A DNA stretch of 64,000 bases from Oceanobacillus timonensis (GCF_900166635.1 NZ_LT800497.1:124001-188000), one strand, 5' to 3'; numbered from the stretch's first letter, positions 38,241 to 48,900 are shown. A program made the numbers and translations. The notes: generated by a model from the sequence alone, not told the origin.

Positions 38241-39062
38241 TTACACTCCTGAATAAGAAGAAAATCCGCCATCAACTGGTATAACAATACCTGTGACAAA
38301 GCGACTGGCATTTGAATCAAGCAGCCATAATAACGTACCGACTAAATCTTCCGGATCACCAAAGCGGTTCATCGGTGTCTGCCCCAGTATCTTCTCTGCG
38401 CGGTCAGAATAAGAACCATCTTCATTACGCAAAAGACCTTTATTTTGTGCTGTTTCAAAGAATCCGGGAGCAATTGCGTTGACACGAACTTTTCCTTCAA
38501 AATAGGTGCTGAGCCATTGGGTGAAATTGCTAATGGCAGCTTTAGCCCCGCTGTATGCCGGAATTTTGGTTAAAGGCTGAAAAGCATTCATGGAAGAAAT
38601 ATTAATAATCGAATGACCTTCACCTTCCGTTAAATCCGTTCCAAATACTTGAATAGGCAAGAAGGTTCCAGTGTAATTCAAACGGAAAACACTCTCTACA
38701 CCTTCTTCGCTTAAACCAAACAGGTTTTTCGATATATCCTTTTGATAATGTTCATCATCGGTTGTCGCATCGGGATGATTTCCTCCCGCCCCATTAATCA
38801 GCGCATGGACAGCACCGAATTTGTCGTTAAATTGCTGTTTTGCCTGTTGAAGGGCAGATTTATCCAAAACGTCAGCGGCAAGAACAATGGTATGTTTGCT
38901 GTCCGGATCTACTTCTGTTGCGAGTTTCTCTAATTTTTCTTTACTGCGGCCAATTAAACCAACGTGAGCACCTTCTTGAACCATGGCACGGACAAAGGTG
39001 CTTCCGATGACGCCACTTGCTCCTGTGATGACAATGTTTTGTCCTTCTAATGATAATTGCAT
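38241..39062 (-). CDS. uxuB: D-mannonate oxidoreductase (fructuronate reductase), SDR type
   Basis: A 273-residue short-chain dehydrogenase that interconverts fructuronate and mannonate with NAD(P)H. The Rossmann motif is TGASGVIGS, then NGAGG, the active site Ser in NISSMNAF and YSGAKAA (Tyr-x-x-x-Lys), and C-terminal GIVIPVDGG. An insertion around 95-115 is typical of YjmF-like enzymes of Bacillus. It is the last gene of the dctPQM-uxaC-uxuAB operon, two bases after uxuA. Confidence 0.9.
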   Translation of the reverse strand: MQLSLEGQNIVITGASGVIGSTFVRAMVQEGAHVGLIGRSKEKLEKLATEVDPDSKHTIVLAADVLDKSALQQAKQQFNDKFGAVHALINGAGGNHPDATTDDEHYQKDISKNLFGLSEEGVESVFRLNYTGTFLPIQVFGTDLTEGEGHSIINISSMNAFQPLTKIPAYSGAKAAISNFTQWLSTYFEGKVRVNAIAPGFFETAQNKGLLRNEDGSYSDRAEKILGQTPMNRFGDPEDLVGTLLWLLDSNASRFVTGIVIPVDGGFSSYSGV

Positions 39063-39064
39063 GC

Positions 39065-40093
39065 TTATTCCACTCCTTCTATTAACCCATTAATATAGCT
39101 GGCACCTAAAGCACGGTCAAAGAGGCCATAGCCTGCTTTTCCGGTTTCGCCCCAGATCATTCTGCCATGATCCGGACGTATCGTTTTCTGATAGTTAATA
39201 TCCTTCAACGCGCGGACAACTTCTTTCATATCAATCGATCCGAAGTCAGATGGATGTGCTGTTTCTACAAATGAATGGTTATCCAAACGCTTAATATTCC
39301 GCATATGCACAAAGTGAATATGGTCCCCAAACTCACGAATCAATGCAGGAAGGTCATTTTCTTCTAAACAGCCAAGTGACCCTGTACAAAAGCAAATGCC
39401 ATTATTTTTAGCATCATTAATGGACAGCAAGCGCTGATAACTTTCTCTTCCTTTAATGATTCTTGGAATACCAAAGAGAGACCAAGGCGGATCGTCCGGA
39501 TGAATGGTCAAGTCGACGTCGTGTTGAATAGCAACGGGTAGTACTTCATCTAAGAAATAACGAAGATTTTCCCAAAGGTCTTCTTCCGAAATCTGGCGGT
39601 ATTTTTCAATTAAAGCGGCCATTTGTTCTTTTGTATAGCTTTCATCCCAGCCAGGTAAATTTAAATTTGTGGTTACGGGATCGATTTTTTGAATAAAATC
39701 ATGATCATATAATAAGGCAGTAGAGCTATCCTCTAACTCATGCTCCAAGTCTGTTCTTGTCCAATCGAAAACGGGCATGAAATTATAGCAGACGGTTTTA
39801 ATTCCTGCATCAGCAAGATTTTTCAGTGATTCTTTATAATTAGCAATATAGTAATCCCGGTCCGCATCGCCGAGCTTAATAGATTCGTGAACAGGAAGGC
39901 TCTCAATCACTGTCAGAGAGAGTCCTTCTTTTTCTACAGAAGCTTTCAAATTGTCAATCCGTTCCTTGGACCAGACTTCGCCAACAGGAACATCATAAAT
40001 AGCAGAGACGATGTGCTTCATAGCAGGAATTTGTTTTATTTTATCTAACGTTACCGGGTCAGTATCTCCATACCATCTAAAAGATAATTGCAT
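39065..40093 (-). CDS. uxuA: Mannonate dehydratase
   Basis: A 342-residue enzyme that turns mannonate into 2-keto-3-deoxygluconate. It starts MQLSFRWYGDTDPVTLDKIKQIP; the metal site is spread over DLTIHPDDPPW, CFCTGSLG, HFVHMRN and RPDHGRMIWGE, matching UxuA of the xylose-isomerase-like fold. It begins at the stop of uxaC (one-base overlap). Length is slightly below that of E. coli UxuA but normal for Bacillus. Confidence 0.94.
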   Translation of the reverse strand: MQLSFRWYGDTDPVTLDKIKQIPAMKHIVSAIYDVPVGEVWSKERIDNLKASVEKEGLSLTVIESLPVHESIKLGDADRDYYIANYKESLKNLADAGIKTVCYNFMPVFDWTRTDLEHELEDSSTALLYDHDFIQKIDPVTTNLNLPGWDESYTKEQMAALIEKYRQISEEDLWENLRYFLDEVLPVAIQHDVDLTIHPDDPPWSLFGIPRIIKGRESYQRLLSINDAKNNGICFCTGSLGCLEENDLPALIREFGDHIHFVHMRNIKRLDNHSFVETAHPSDFGSIDMKEVVRALKDINYQKTIRPDHGRMIWGETGKAGYGLFDRALGASYINGLIEGVE

Positions 40094-41502
40094 TAGTGGA
40101 CCTCCTTGATATTTTCAATCTTAAATAAACGTACGGCATTGTTAAAACAGATATCTTTTAAGATGTCTTCCAGCAGTGCCGGGTCGTCTTCAATTTCTCC
40201 CTGCTCCACAAGAGAGCCAATTAGCTGACAAAGAATTCTACGGAAGTATTCATGCCGGGAGTAAGATAACAAACTTCGTGAATCGGTAAGCATCCCTGCA
40301 AACTGAGAAAGCAATCCGATATTTGCATAATCAATTAAATGCTGTGTCATTCCATCTTTCGTGTCATTGTACCACCATGCAGCACCGAGCTGTACCTTCA
40401 CTTCTTTGGACGTGAAATTTCCAGCAGCAGACTGGACCATTTGATGGTCATGGGCATTATGTGGATAAATAATGGTATTGGTTAAATAACCATATTGATT
40501 TAACTGATCTAAAAATCGATTTAATGCGGCTGCATCAAGCAAATTCCCCAGACTGTCAAAACCGGCGTCTGTTCCAATTTTTTCAAACTGATTGGTATTG
40601 TTGTTACGAAGCGGTCCAAGGTGTAATTGCATGACCCAATCATATTTTTTATATGATTTTGCCAGCTGGGTTAACAAGTAGCCGGCCAATGCTTGTGTTT
40701 TTTGATTGGATAATATTTTTCCATTTTTTAAATCGGCAAACAATGCCGCTGCTTCTTCTTCGGAAATACCCGTTAAGACCACTTCCGAGAAACTTTGGTC
40801 AGCACTTTTTGCGCCGTGTTTGTTGAAATAATCTACACGATTTTCCAAGGCCTTGATGTAATCTGATAGATTATTAATTTTTCTTCCGGCAGCTTCCTCT
40901 AATTTTTGAATCGCTGTCTGGATGTTCTCCTTATTCAAGCTGATATAGAAGTCTGGGCGGAATGTTGGGCGTACTTCGACATCAAATGAAGTGTCTGCCG
41001 CTAATTGCTGATGATAATGTAAATCGTCACAAGGGTCATCCGTTGTGCAGACTACGTGTACATTACTTTTACGCAAAATACTTCTTGGTGACATATCCGG
41101 CTGCTGTAACTTGTCATTTAATTTCTGATAGAGTTCTTTCGCATCACTATGCTGTACACCTTCAAAATGGTCGAAATAGCGAGCTAATTCTAAATAACAC
41201 CAATGATACATTGGATTCATGATAGCCTTAGGAAGCATCTCAATAAAAGCTTTAAATTTCTCAAACTTGTCCCCGTCTCCGGTGATAAGTTTTTCCTCAA
41301 TGCCGTAAGCACGCATTAAACGCCATTTATAATGATCATGACCAAGCCATAAATCCGTAATTGTTGTAAAATTCTTGTCTTCATAGATTTCCTTAGGGCT
41401 TAAATGACAGTGAAAATCATAAATTGGCATATCCTTGATAGACTGATAAAGTTCTTTTGCTTTAGACGTTGTTAATAAAAAGTTTTCATTGATAAGTGTC
41501 AT
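40093..41502 (-). CDS. uxaC: Glucuronate isomerase
   Basis: A 469-residue amidohydrolase-like isomerase that converts glucuronate to fructuronate (and galacturonate to tagaturonate). The first metal motif is YDFHCHLSP; other blocks are GHDHYKWRLMRAYGI, CTTDDPCDDL, LHLGPLRNNN and MLTDSRSLLSYSRHEYFRRILC. ATG 41502 follows AAGGAG; a longer frame to 41523 covers that site and is rejected. It lies 24 bp after the TRAP large permease gene, in the same operon. Confidence 0.95.
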   Translation of the reverse strand: MTLINENFLLTTSKAKELYQSIKDMPIYDFHCHLSPKEIYEDKNFTTITDLWLGHDHYKWRLMRAYGIEEKLITGDGDKFEKFKAFIEMLPKAIMNPMYHWCYLELARYFDHFEGVQHSDAKELYQKLNDKLQQPDMSPRSILRKSNVHVVCTTDDPCDDLHYHQQLAADTSFDVEVRPTFRPDFYISLNKENIQTAIQKLEEAAGRKINNLSDYIKALENRVDYFNKHGAKSADQSFSEVVLTGISEEEAAALFADLKNGKILSNQKTQALAGYLLTQLAKSYKKYDWVMQLHLGPLRNNNTNQFEKIGTDAGFDSLGNLLDAAALNRFLDQLNQYGYLTNTIIYPHNAHDHQMVQSAAGNFTSKEVKVQLGAAWWYNDTKDGMTQHLIDYANIGLLSQFAGMLTDSRSLLSYSRHEYFRRILCQLIGSLVEQGEIEDDPALLEDILKDICFNNAVRLFKIENIKEVH

Positions 41503-41526
41503 ATATATTCTCCTTACTTTCATATC

Positions 41527-42822
41527 TTATAGGTTAAATAGATTTGGTAAGAACATCGTCAATTGCGGTATAAATGTAATTGCCAGCAACATAATAACGA
41601 GTGCGATGAAATATGGGATTAGTGTCTTGATAACACTTTCAATCCTTACATTGGCCACACTTGCACCAACAAACAATGCACTTCCTACAGGAGGTGTAAT
41701 GTTACCAATACATAGGTTGAACGCAATCACAATACCGAAATGTACTGGATCCAAACCGATGGATGTGGCAATCGGAAGGAAGATTGGTGTAAAAATAAGT
41801 ACTGCTGGTGTAATATCCATAAACGTACCGATAAGCAACACGATAATGTTCATTAAAAGCAATAGCAGAATCGGATTATCCGTTAATGACAGAATCCCGT
41901 TGGAAATAGCCTCCGGTAATCCTGTAAAGCTCATAACTAATGAAAATAATGCCGAAGCAGTAATTAATAACAATATCATCCCTGTAATTTCAACGGTTTC
42001 TTTGATAATGTTTGGAATATCTTTTAGTTTAAAGCTTTTATAAATCAGTGAAAGAACAAAAGCATATAATACAGCAATTGCTGCACCTTCTGTTGCTGTA
42101 AAAATACCGCCAACAATACCGCCAATTACAATAATAATTAATAATAGGCTTGGAATTGCATCGAGAATAAGAAACAGACGGTCTTTCCAGCTGATTTTTT
42201 CTGAGACTGGATAGTTGTTCTTCTTCGCTAACACATATGCTACAATCATCCCGGTAAATCCCCACAAGATACCTGGAATATACCCCGCCATAAAAAGCGC
42301 TGCGATGGAAGTACCGCCACTGACAAGGGAATAAACAATCAGCATGGAACTGGGCGGAATTAATAGACCAGCTGGTGCTGAAGCAATATTAGCTGCAGCA
42401 GAATATTCTCTTCCATATCCCTGCTTATCCTGAAGTGGTCCCATAATGCGTCCCATAGCTGCAGCGGCAGCAACACTGGAACCCGAAATCGACCCAAACA
42501 GCATATTACCGACAATATTGGTATGTGCTAAAGATCCAGGCATTCGTCCAACTAATACTTTGGCAAAATTAACTAGTCGAAAGGCAATGCCACCATTATT
42601 CATTAAAATTCCTGCAAGAACAAATAGAGGAATAGCAAGCATCGTAAAGTTATCAATTCCTGTAACCATTCGTTGTGCAGCAGTTATGATCGTGACATCA
42701 AATGGCAGAATCAAAAGCAAAGTCAGTATGGAACTTAATATAATGGATATAGCAATGGGTATACTTAGCAGCAACATGATAAAAAAGGAAATAAATAATA
42801 CAAGTCCTGCGATAAGCGTCAT
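41527..42822 (-). CDS. dctM: TRAP transporter large permease DctM-type
   Basis: A 431-residue protein with about 12 membrane segments that forms the transport channel of a sodium-driven TRAP importer. Blocks include ISGSSVAAAAAMGRIMGP, LLIPPSSMLIVYSLVSGGTSIAALFMAGYIPG and GNITPPVGSALFVGASV. It overlaps the small permease gene by four bases. By context it imports glucuronate or a related uronate; that is inferred from the neighbouring catabolic genes. Confidence 0.92.
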   Translation of the reverse strand: MTLIAGLVLFISFFIMLLLSIPIAISIILSSILTLLLILPFDVTIITAAQRMVTGIDNFTMLAIPLFVLAGILMNNGGIAFRLVNFAKVLVGRMPGSLAHTNIVGNMLFGSISGSSVAAAAAMGRIMGPLQDKQGYGREYSAAANIASAPAGLLIPPSSMLIVYSLVSGGTSIAALFMAGYIPGILWGFTGMIVAYVLAKKNNYPVSEKISWKDRLFLILDAIPSLLLIIIVIGGIVGGIFTATEGAAIAVLYAFVLSLIYKSFKLKDIPNIIKETVEITGMILLLITASALFSLVMSFTGLPEAISNGILSLTDNPILLLLLMNIIVLLIGTFMDITPAVLIFTPIFLPIATSIGLDPVHFGIVIAFNLCIGNITPPVGSALFVGASVANVRIESVIKTLIPYFIALVIMLLAITFIPQLTMFLPNLFNL

Positions 42823-43310
42823 TGTGGTTCACTCCCTTCCTCCGATGATACGTTACTTCCGTAGATAAGGTTATAAATGGCGTAAAATATAACAAATAAT
42901 CCAGAGACAGGTAATGCTCCATACATCCATGCCATCGATACGCCTGTAGAAGGGGCTGCTTGAGTCAAGGTCAAGTTGACAACTTGGATACCGCCCCAGA
43001 TCATAAGAATGATAGCAAGGATGAATAAGATTATATTGGATAGCCTGAGCAGCCAAACTTGTCCTTTCACAGGCAGCTTATCGCGAATAAAGACAATTGA
43101 AATGTGCTTCTGCTGTCCAAAAACATAGGCAGCACTTGTCAGAGAAAACCAGATTAAAAGCATACGTATAACTTCTTCGCTCGTTGTACTTGGTGTATTC
43201 AGAATGTACCGAGCGAGCACTTGCCAAACAGATAGAACAGACATAATGGCAATTAAAACGCCAGTAAGTGCGAGAAGAATTTTATCGATATATTTTTTTG
43301 CATTATTCAT
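42819..43310 (-). CDS. dctQ: TRAP transporter small permease DctQ-type
   Basis: A 163-residue protein with four membrane helices. The family pattern VLARYILNTPSTTSEEVIRMLLIWFSLTSAAYVF and GQQKHISIVFIRDKLP is clear. It couples with DctM as the membrane part of the importer. It overlaps dctP by eight bases upstream and dctM by four downstream. Confidence 0.92.
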   Translation of the reverse strand: MNNAKKYIDKILLALTGVLIAIMSVLSVWQVLARYILNTPSTTSEEVIRMLLIWFSLTSAAYVFGQQKHISIVFIRDKLPVKGQVWLLRLSNIILFILAIILMIWGGIQVVNLTLTQAAPSTGVSMAWMYGALPVSGLFVIFYAIYNLIYGSNVSSEEGSEPQ

Positions 43311-44301
43311 TGTTATTCTCCCCCATTATTAAGTCATACTGTTCTTTGGTAGCTTCGTTTTGCTGGAAGGTTTCCTGTAATGGTTCAACCGCTTCCATAA
43401 AGCTGCTTTTATCGACTTCATGGAAAGTAACGCCCATTTCTTCCTCAGCAACTTCACGTGCTTCTTCCATGCTTTCATCCCAACGTGGTTCATGAAGCTC
43501 TGTAGATTCAGCTGCTGCCTCTTGAACCCACTCTTGCTGTTGCTCGGATAGATCATTAAAGGCATCCACGTTCATAATCAGAATATCAGGAACCATTGCA
43601 TGTTCCGTGTAGAAGTAATGCTTGGCAACTTCACCATGATTATTATCGGTCAGGGCAGACTCATTATTTTCTGCTGCATCCAGCATGCCGGATTGTAAAG
43701 CAGTGTATACTTCACCAAATCCCATTGGCGTAGGTGTGCCTCCAAGCGCTTCAATCATTTGTACACTTGTTTGACTAGGCTGCACCCGAGTTCTTAAGCC
43801 CCGCATATCATCATTTGTTTCTAAAATGCGGTCATTTGTGTACATATTTCGGACACCAGCATCATAGTAAGTGATACCAATAAACCCGTTGTCTGCTGTT
43901 TTGTTATAAAAAGCATCTTGAATTTCCGGCATTTTCATCGTTTCTCGATATTGTTCCTGTGAATCAAACAGATAGGGCATACTGAAAAGAGAATAGGATT
44001 CAGAAAATCCTTCCAGTGCACTTGCAGATACTTTCGTAAACTGGATGGCATTGGTCTGTGTCATTTCGATAGCTTCTCTTTCACTGCCAAGTTGTTCATT
44101 TGCGTATATTTGAAGTTTCATACTTCCGTTTGATTTTTCTTCCAGTATTCTTTGAAAATCAACCAACGATTCATGAATAGGGTGGTCTGTAGGCATGTTA
44201 TGAGCAAGGGTGAATTCTTCTGTCTCAGACGACTCGGATGATTGCGCACAACCCGCCAACAATGTTAAAACGCTTACAACTCCTAATAAAAAAATACGCA
44301 T
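43303..44301 (-). CDS. dctP: TRAP transporter substrate-binding lipoprotein DctP-type
   Basis: A 332-residue solute-binding protein. The signal peptide ends in lipobox LLAGCAQ, so it is lipid-anchored. TRAP motifs: HNMPTDHPIHESLVDF near the N-terminus, the ligand-carboxylate Arg in GLRTRVQPS, and GGTPTPMGFGEVYTALQSGMLDAAENN. It is the first gene of the operon; start ATG 44301 follows GGAGGAG. An 18-bp LacI operator lies 18 bp upstream and a cre-like site inside the first codons. Uronate as ligand is inferred from the operon. Confidence 0.93.
   Translation of the reverse strand: MRIFLLGVVSVLTLLAGCAQSSESSETEEFTLAHNMPTDHPIHESLVDFQRILEEKSNGSMKLQIYANEQLGSEREAIEMTQTNAIQFTKVSASALEGFSESYSLFSMPYLFDSQEQYRETMKMPEIQDAFYNKTADNGFIGITYYDAGVRNMYTNDRILETNDDMRGLRTRVQPSQTSVQMIEALGGTPTPMGFGEVYTALQSGMLDAAENNESALTDNNHGEVAKHYFYTEHAMVPDILIMNVDAFNDLSEQQQEWVQEAAAESTELHEPRWDESMEEAREVAEEEMGVTFHEVDKSSFMEAVEPLQETFQQNEATKEQYDLIMGENNNE
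44265..44278 (-). promoter_or_regulatory. Candidate cre (CcpA) site in the start of dctP
   Basis: On the minus strand TGTAAGCGTTTTAA; read on the plus strand as TTAAAACGCTTACA it fits TGWAANCGNTNWCA at 13 of 14 positions. A roadblock-type site inside the 5' end of the first gene would let glucose override uronate use. Confidence 0.5.
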
Positions 44302-44319
44302 GTTTCTCCTCCTTTATAT

Positions 44320-44337
44320 AATAACAACGTTGTTATT
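44320..44337. promoter_or_regulatory. LacI-family operator between dctP and lacI
   Basis: A perfect 18-bp palindrome AATAACAACGTTGTTATT, identical to the core before the GH31 gene. It sits immediately upstream of dctP and about 90 bp before the regulator gene, where it may control both. Confidence 0.78.
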
Positions 44338-44370
44338 TTTGTGTAAAAAAATTTATCTATCTATTGATTA

Positions 44371-44379
44371 TGATATAAT
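44371..44379 (+). promoter_or_regulatory. Extended -10 promoter element of the lacI-type gene
   Basis: TGATATAAT with a weak TTTATC 16 bp upstream; 45 bp before the start codon. Confidence 0.45.
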
Positions 44380-44405
44380 GATATTACATAAAAATCAATA
44401 GATAA

Positions 44406-45383
<978 letters not shown>

Positions 45384-45386
45384 AAA

Positions 45387-45428
45387 ATAAGCTTTCCCGC
45401 TGGTATACATGGGAAAGCTTATTTAGAT
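45387..45428. terminator. Bidirectional terminator after the lacI-type gene
   Basis: AAATAAGCTTTCCC and GGGAAAGCTTATTT form a perfect 14-bp stem, between convergent lacI and pox genes. Confidence 0.88.
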
Positions 45429-45468
45429 AATAGGGGGACATATTCCTGTCTGGTGCACAACTGAACGA

Positions 45469-47190
45469 TCACATCCGCTTCAACCCTTTACGAACTGGCG
45501 GCAGTTCCAGTTTCCCTTTCTCAAACAGTTTTTTGATGGTCTGCTTCGAATAATTTGTTATCTGATCATAAGAAAGTTTTCCTGGAATCGGCGGCTCTTC
45601 CTCTATACATACGTCCACAATTGTCGGCTGATTAAAAGAGACAGCTGCTTCCAGAGACGGCTTGAGGTCTTCAAATTTTTCTACGCGATAGCCTTTCCCG
45701 CCACAAACTTCGGCAAATTGAGCAAAATTAAAGTTCTCTAAATCTGTGTTATAATCCAAGTGTCCCGCGGATTCTTGCTCGTATTTAATCATGCCGATTT
45801 GTTCATTATTAAAAATAACCACTATCATAGGCAGATTATACTTTACAGCAGTTAAAAAATCCTGCATATTCATGGAAAATCCACCGTCACCAGCAAGGCT
45901 GATTACCTGCCTGTTGGGATAAGCAATCTTACTGGCGATAGCTCCGGGTAGACTGTAGCCCATCGTTCCGAGCCAGCTGGAAATAAGGAAATCCTGCGTT
46001 GTTTTCATACGAAAATGCCGTGTTGCCCAGACGGTGACATTACCGACATCCACAGAAAGAATAGCATCATCAGCTGCAATATCTTGTACAGCATGGATAA
46101 TCTGCTGCGGCTTAATTGGCGTGGAAGTCTGTTCTTCATCCGCTCTCATTTCTTCCCACCAGCTGCTCATTTTCTCCTGATATTTTTCTAAGAAATCACG
46201 TTTTTCTGCGCGGGGAAGCTGCTCGTTCAACCAAGTGAGCGTTTTTTTCGCATCTCCGGCAACCCCAATATCAACAGGGTATCTTTTGCCAATTTGCAAC
46301 GGTTCCCTGTCAATCTGGATACAGGTGGTATCTTCCGGTAAGAATTCCGAGTATGGATAGGACGTACCGAGTAAAACCAATAAGTCAGCCTCATCCATTG
46401 CTTCATAGGCCGGTTTTGTACCAATCATGCCAAGGTTGCCGAGAAAGTTCGGGTGTTCATCTGCCATGACCCCTTTAGCAGGCAGGGAAATAACCACAGG
46501 AGCGGCAATCGTATCAGAAAATGCTGCCAGCTCTTCCTTTGCCTTTTTCGCGCCGGTTCCTGCTAAAATAATCGGCTTTTTCGCATTCTTTATTGCATCA
46601 GCCGCTTCCTCTAGCGCACCGGTTTCCGGCATAAGGGAAGGGGTCTCATACATAACCGCATTTTTCTGCACCTTATTTTTTATTTTTTCTGTCGGAATAT
46701 CATCCGGCAAGGTCAGCACAGCAACTCCTTTTTCCGCATAAGCTGTACGAATCGCCTGGTTAACCATAGAAGGCAGCTGTTCTTCGGAGGCAACTTCTTT
46801 ATTATAAACGGCTACATCATCAAAAAGACGTTCCATATTCACTTCTTGAAAGCTGTCTGTACCAATCTGGTCAGTCGGAACTTGCCCAGCCAGCACAAGG
46901 ACGGGAGCACCATCTTCCTTCGCATCATATAAGCCGTTTAGTAAATGAATTGCACCCGGTCCGGCAATCGATAGACAAACACCGAGCTGGCCGGTTAACT
47001 TTGCATAAGAGGAAGCAGCAAGTGCACCGGCTTCTTCATGACGCACTTGCACAAAATTGATATTGTCCGCTGCTTTCCGCAATTCTTCCATAATATTATT
47101 AATGGAATCACCGGGCATTCCATAAATGTGGTTCACACCCCATTTTTCCAGTAAATCGACAAGTACTTTTCCTGCACGATCATCAAACAT
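45469..47190 (-). CDS. Thiamine-diphosphate enzyme, pyruvate oxidase-like (YdaP type)
   Basis: A 573-residue ThDP/FAD enzyme of the acetolactate-synthase/pyruvate-oxidase superfamily. The catalytic Glu is in VRHEEAGALAASSYAKLTG; the FAD domain is central; the ThDP motif GDGGFSMNMQDF to NNEQIGMI is near 425-455. The pattern is closest to pyruvate oxidases (pyruvate to acetyl phosphate or acetate), not to acetolactate synthase, which would pair with a small subunit gene. ATG 47190 is chosen for its spacing from AAGGAG. A weak cre-like sequence lies upstream. The exact reaction is inferred. Confidence 0.8.
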   Translation of the reverse strand: MFDDRAGKVLVDLLEKWGVNHIYGMPGDSINNIMEELRKAADNINFVQVRHEEAGALAASSYAKLTGQLGVCLSIAGPGAIHLLNGLYDAKEDGAPVLVLAGQVPTDQIGTDSFQEVNMERLFDDVAVYNKEVASEEQLPSMVNQAIRTAYAEKGVAVLTLPDDIPTEKIKNKVQKNAVMYETPSLMPETGALEEAADAIKNAKKPIILAGTGAKKAKEELAAFSDTIAAPVVISLPAKGVMADEHPNFLGNLGMIGTKPAYEAMDEADLLVLLGTSYPYSEFLPEDTTCIQIDREPLQIGKRYPVDIGVAGDAKKTLTWLNEQLPRAEKRDFLEKYQEKMSSWWEEMRADEEQTSTPIKPQQIIHAVQDIAADDAILSVDVGNVTVWATRHFRMKTTQDFLISSWLGTMGYSLPGAIASKIAYPNRQVISLAGDGGFSMNMQDFLTAVKYNLPMIVVIFNNEQIGMIKYEQESAGHLDYNTDLENFNFAQFAEVCGGKGYRVEKFEDLKPSLEAAVSFNQPTIVDVCIEEEPPIPGKLSYDQITNYSKQTIKKLFEKGKLELPPVRKGLKRM

Positions 47191-47447
47191 AAACATGTCT
47201 CCTTTTCGTGAGAATTTTATTTTTTATTCATAGCATAGAGCAACTGTAAAAACGTTTGCCAAGGTTCTATTTACACCTTGTTTTTCTATTCCACAATACC
47301 GCGTGCATGAAACTAGAAAGGATAGGAAAAAATGGAAGTGAAAACAATTCGGAAAAATATCGAAAACCTAGCTTTTCATCTCATTATCTTTTAGAATAAG
47401 GGGTACAATTATGATTACTCCATCAGAGCATGTGAGGAGGGCCAAAA

Positions 47448-48248
47448 ATGACGAAGAGACCTGTTGTTTTTTTTGATTTAGACGGAACATTATTAACCAG
47501 TGAGAATAAAGTAGCTGAAAGCAGCATAAAAGCAATTGAAAAACTAATTGAAAATGACGGGATACCAGTACTTGCAACAGGCAGACCCGCATTTGAAACA
47601 AAGAAAATACGAGCAGAAACGGGTATTGGCTCCGCTGTATTAATGAATGGACAATTCATCGTACATGAAGGGGATGTCATCTACCGCAATCGAATCAATC
47701 CAGTTCAATTAAAAAAACTGGGAGATTATGCGGCAGAAAGAAATGTTACGCTCTGCTTTCACACAGCCGAGCAGATTTATACGACAAATGATCAATCTGA
47801 GTTATTAAAAAAAGACTGTGCGCATTGCGGTAGAAAGATGCCTATTGTCGATGATGACGTTTATATGAATAAGCCGGTTTACCAAGTCGAAATATTTATC
47901 GAAGAGGGAGAAAAAGAGTATGAGGAGAAGTTTCCAGAACTTCACATTGTGCGCAATTCTCCCTATAACTGTGATGTCTTTTCAAAAGGCGTCTCCAAAG
48001 CCACAGGCATCAAGAAATTCTTGGAGCTTACCGGGTTATCCAAAGAGAACACCTATGCTTTCGGTGATGGATTAAACGACTTGGAAATGTTTGAATTTGT
48101 GAAAACATCGGTAGCGATGGGAAACTCTGTAGAAGAGCTTAAAGAAGCAGCGACGCATGTTACGAAGTCAGCAGATGATGGTGGAGTTGCTGAAGGATTG
48201 GAACTGTGCGGCTTAATTGACCAGCCGGAGAATGAGAAAGCTGAATAA
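47448..48248 (+). CDS. Cof-type HAD-superfamily phosphatase
   Basis: A 266-residue hydrolase. HAD motif I is FFDLDGTLLTSEN, motif II TGRP, the Lys of motif III is in FSKGVSKATGI, and motif IV is FGDGLNDLEMFE. A C2 cap domain occupies about 80-190. Relatives dephosphorylate sugar phosphates or flavin nucleotides. The substrate is unknown. It has its own terminator and lies before rlmH. Confidence 0.88.
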   Translation: MTKRPVVFFDLDGTLLTSENKVAESSIKAIEKLIENDGIPVLATGRPAFETKKIRAETGIGSAVLMNGQFIVHEGDVIYRNRINPVQLKKLGDYAAERNVTLCFHTAEQIYTTNDQSELLKKDCAHCGRKMPIVDDDVYMNKPVYQVEIFIEEGEKEYEEKFPELHIVRNSPYNCDVFSKGVSKATGIKKFLELTGLSKENTYAFGDGLNDLEMFEFVKTSVAMGNSVEELKEAATHVTKSADDGGVAEGLELCGLIDQPENEKAE

Positions 48249-48257
48249 GAATATAAA

Positions 48258-48308
48258 GAGAAAACCGAGATTTCTGTGTTGTGCATGCAGGAAACCTCGG
48301 TTTTTGTG
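48258..48308 (+). terminator. Terminator after the HAD phosphatase gene
   Basis: AAAACCGAGATTTCTG and CAGGAAACCTCGGTTTTT form a strong stem-loop with one bulge. Confidence 0.8.
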
Positions 48309-48420
48309 TATAGAGATAATGTTATTTAAAAAATGAAGATAACTATAGACAAAGAAACATGGTAAAATAAAGCAAGAATAGGAATTGAATCGAAAAAATG
48401 AATGATGAAGGAAGATAACA

Positions 48421-48900
48421 ATGAATATAACGCTTATCACCGTCGGAAAGTTAAAAGAAAAATATTTGAAGCAAGGTATTGATGAATATAAAAAGCGCTT
48501 AGGTGCTTATGCGAAAGTGAATATTGTCGAAGTAGCAGATGAAAAAGCTCCGGAAAATATGAGTGAAGCGGAAATGGAAGAAGTGAAGCGTAAGGAAGGC
48601 GAGCGTATTCTTGCGCAAGTGAATCCGGACGCTTTTGTGATTACGCTGGAGATTGAAGGAAAGATGCTTCGCTCGGAGCAGCTGGCGAAAAAGCTGGATG
48701 AGCTGGCGACTTATGGAAAGAGCAAGATTATGTTTGTGATTGGCGGTTCGCTTGGGATTAGTGCGGATGTACAGAAACGGAGTGATTTGGCGCTGTCGTT
48801 TTCTAAGATGACGTTTCCTCATCAGTTGATGCGGCTGGTGTTGTTGGAGCAGGTTTATCGGAGTTTTCGGATTATGAGGGGGGAGCCTTATCACAAGTAA
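48421..48900 (+). CDS. rlmH: 23S rRNA pseudouridine-1915 N3-methyltransferase RlmH
   Basis: A 159-residue SPOUT methyltransferase that modifies helix 69 of 23S rRNA. It starts [23 protein letters not shown], has the knot residues [10 protein letters not shown] and LPH-type segment [22 protein letters not shown], and ends MRGEPYHK. The last codons form the known attachment site of SCC elements in staphylococci. Codon use in the 3' half is visibly richer in G than the 5' half. It is complete; accessory DNA follows directly. Confidence 0.96.
   Translation: MNITLITVGKLKEKYLKQGIDEYKKRLGAYAKVNIVEVADEKAPENMSEAEMEEVKRKEGERILAQVNPDAFVITLEIEGKMLRSEQLAKKLDELATYGKSKIMFVIGGSLGISADVQKRSDLALSFSKMTFPHQLMRLVLLEQVYRSFRIMRGEPYHK
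48880..48900 (+). repeat. att-like site at the rlmH 3' end (left copy)
   Basis: The last six codons and stop encode GEPYHK-stop. The 18 bases GAGCCTTATCACAAGTAA agree with the staphylococcal SCC attachment core GAAGCNTATCATAAGTGA at 14 positions (N counted as a match) and with the second copy at 62928 at 14. Confidence 0.65.

Noticed and set aside
47248..47265. cre-like sequence upstream of the pox-like gene
   Set aside because: Matches only 11 of 14 consensus positions; too weak to list as a site.
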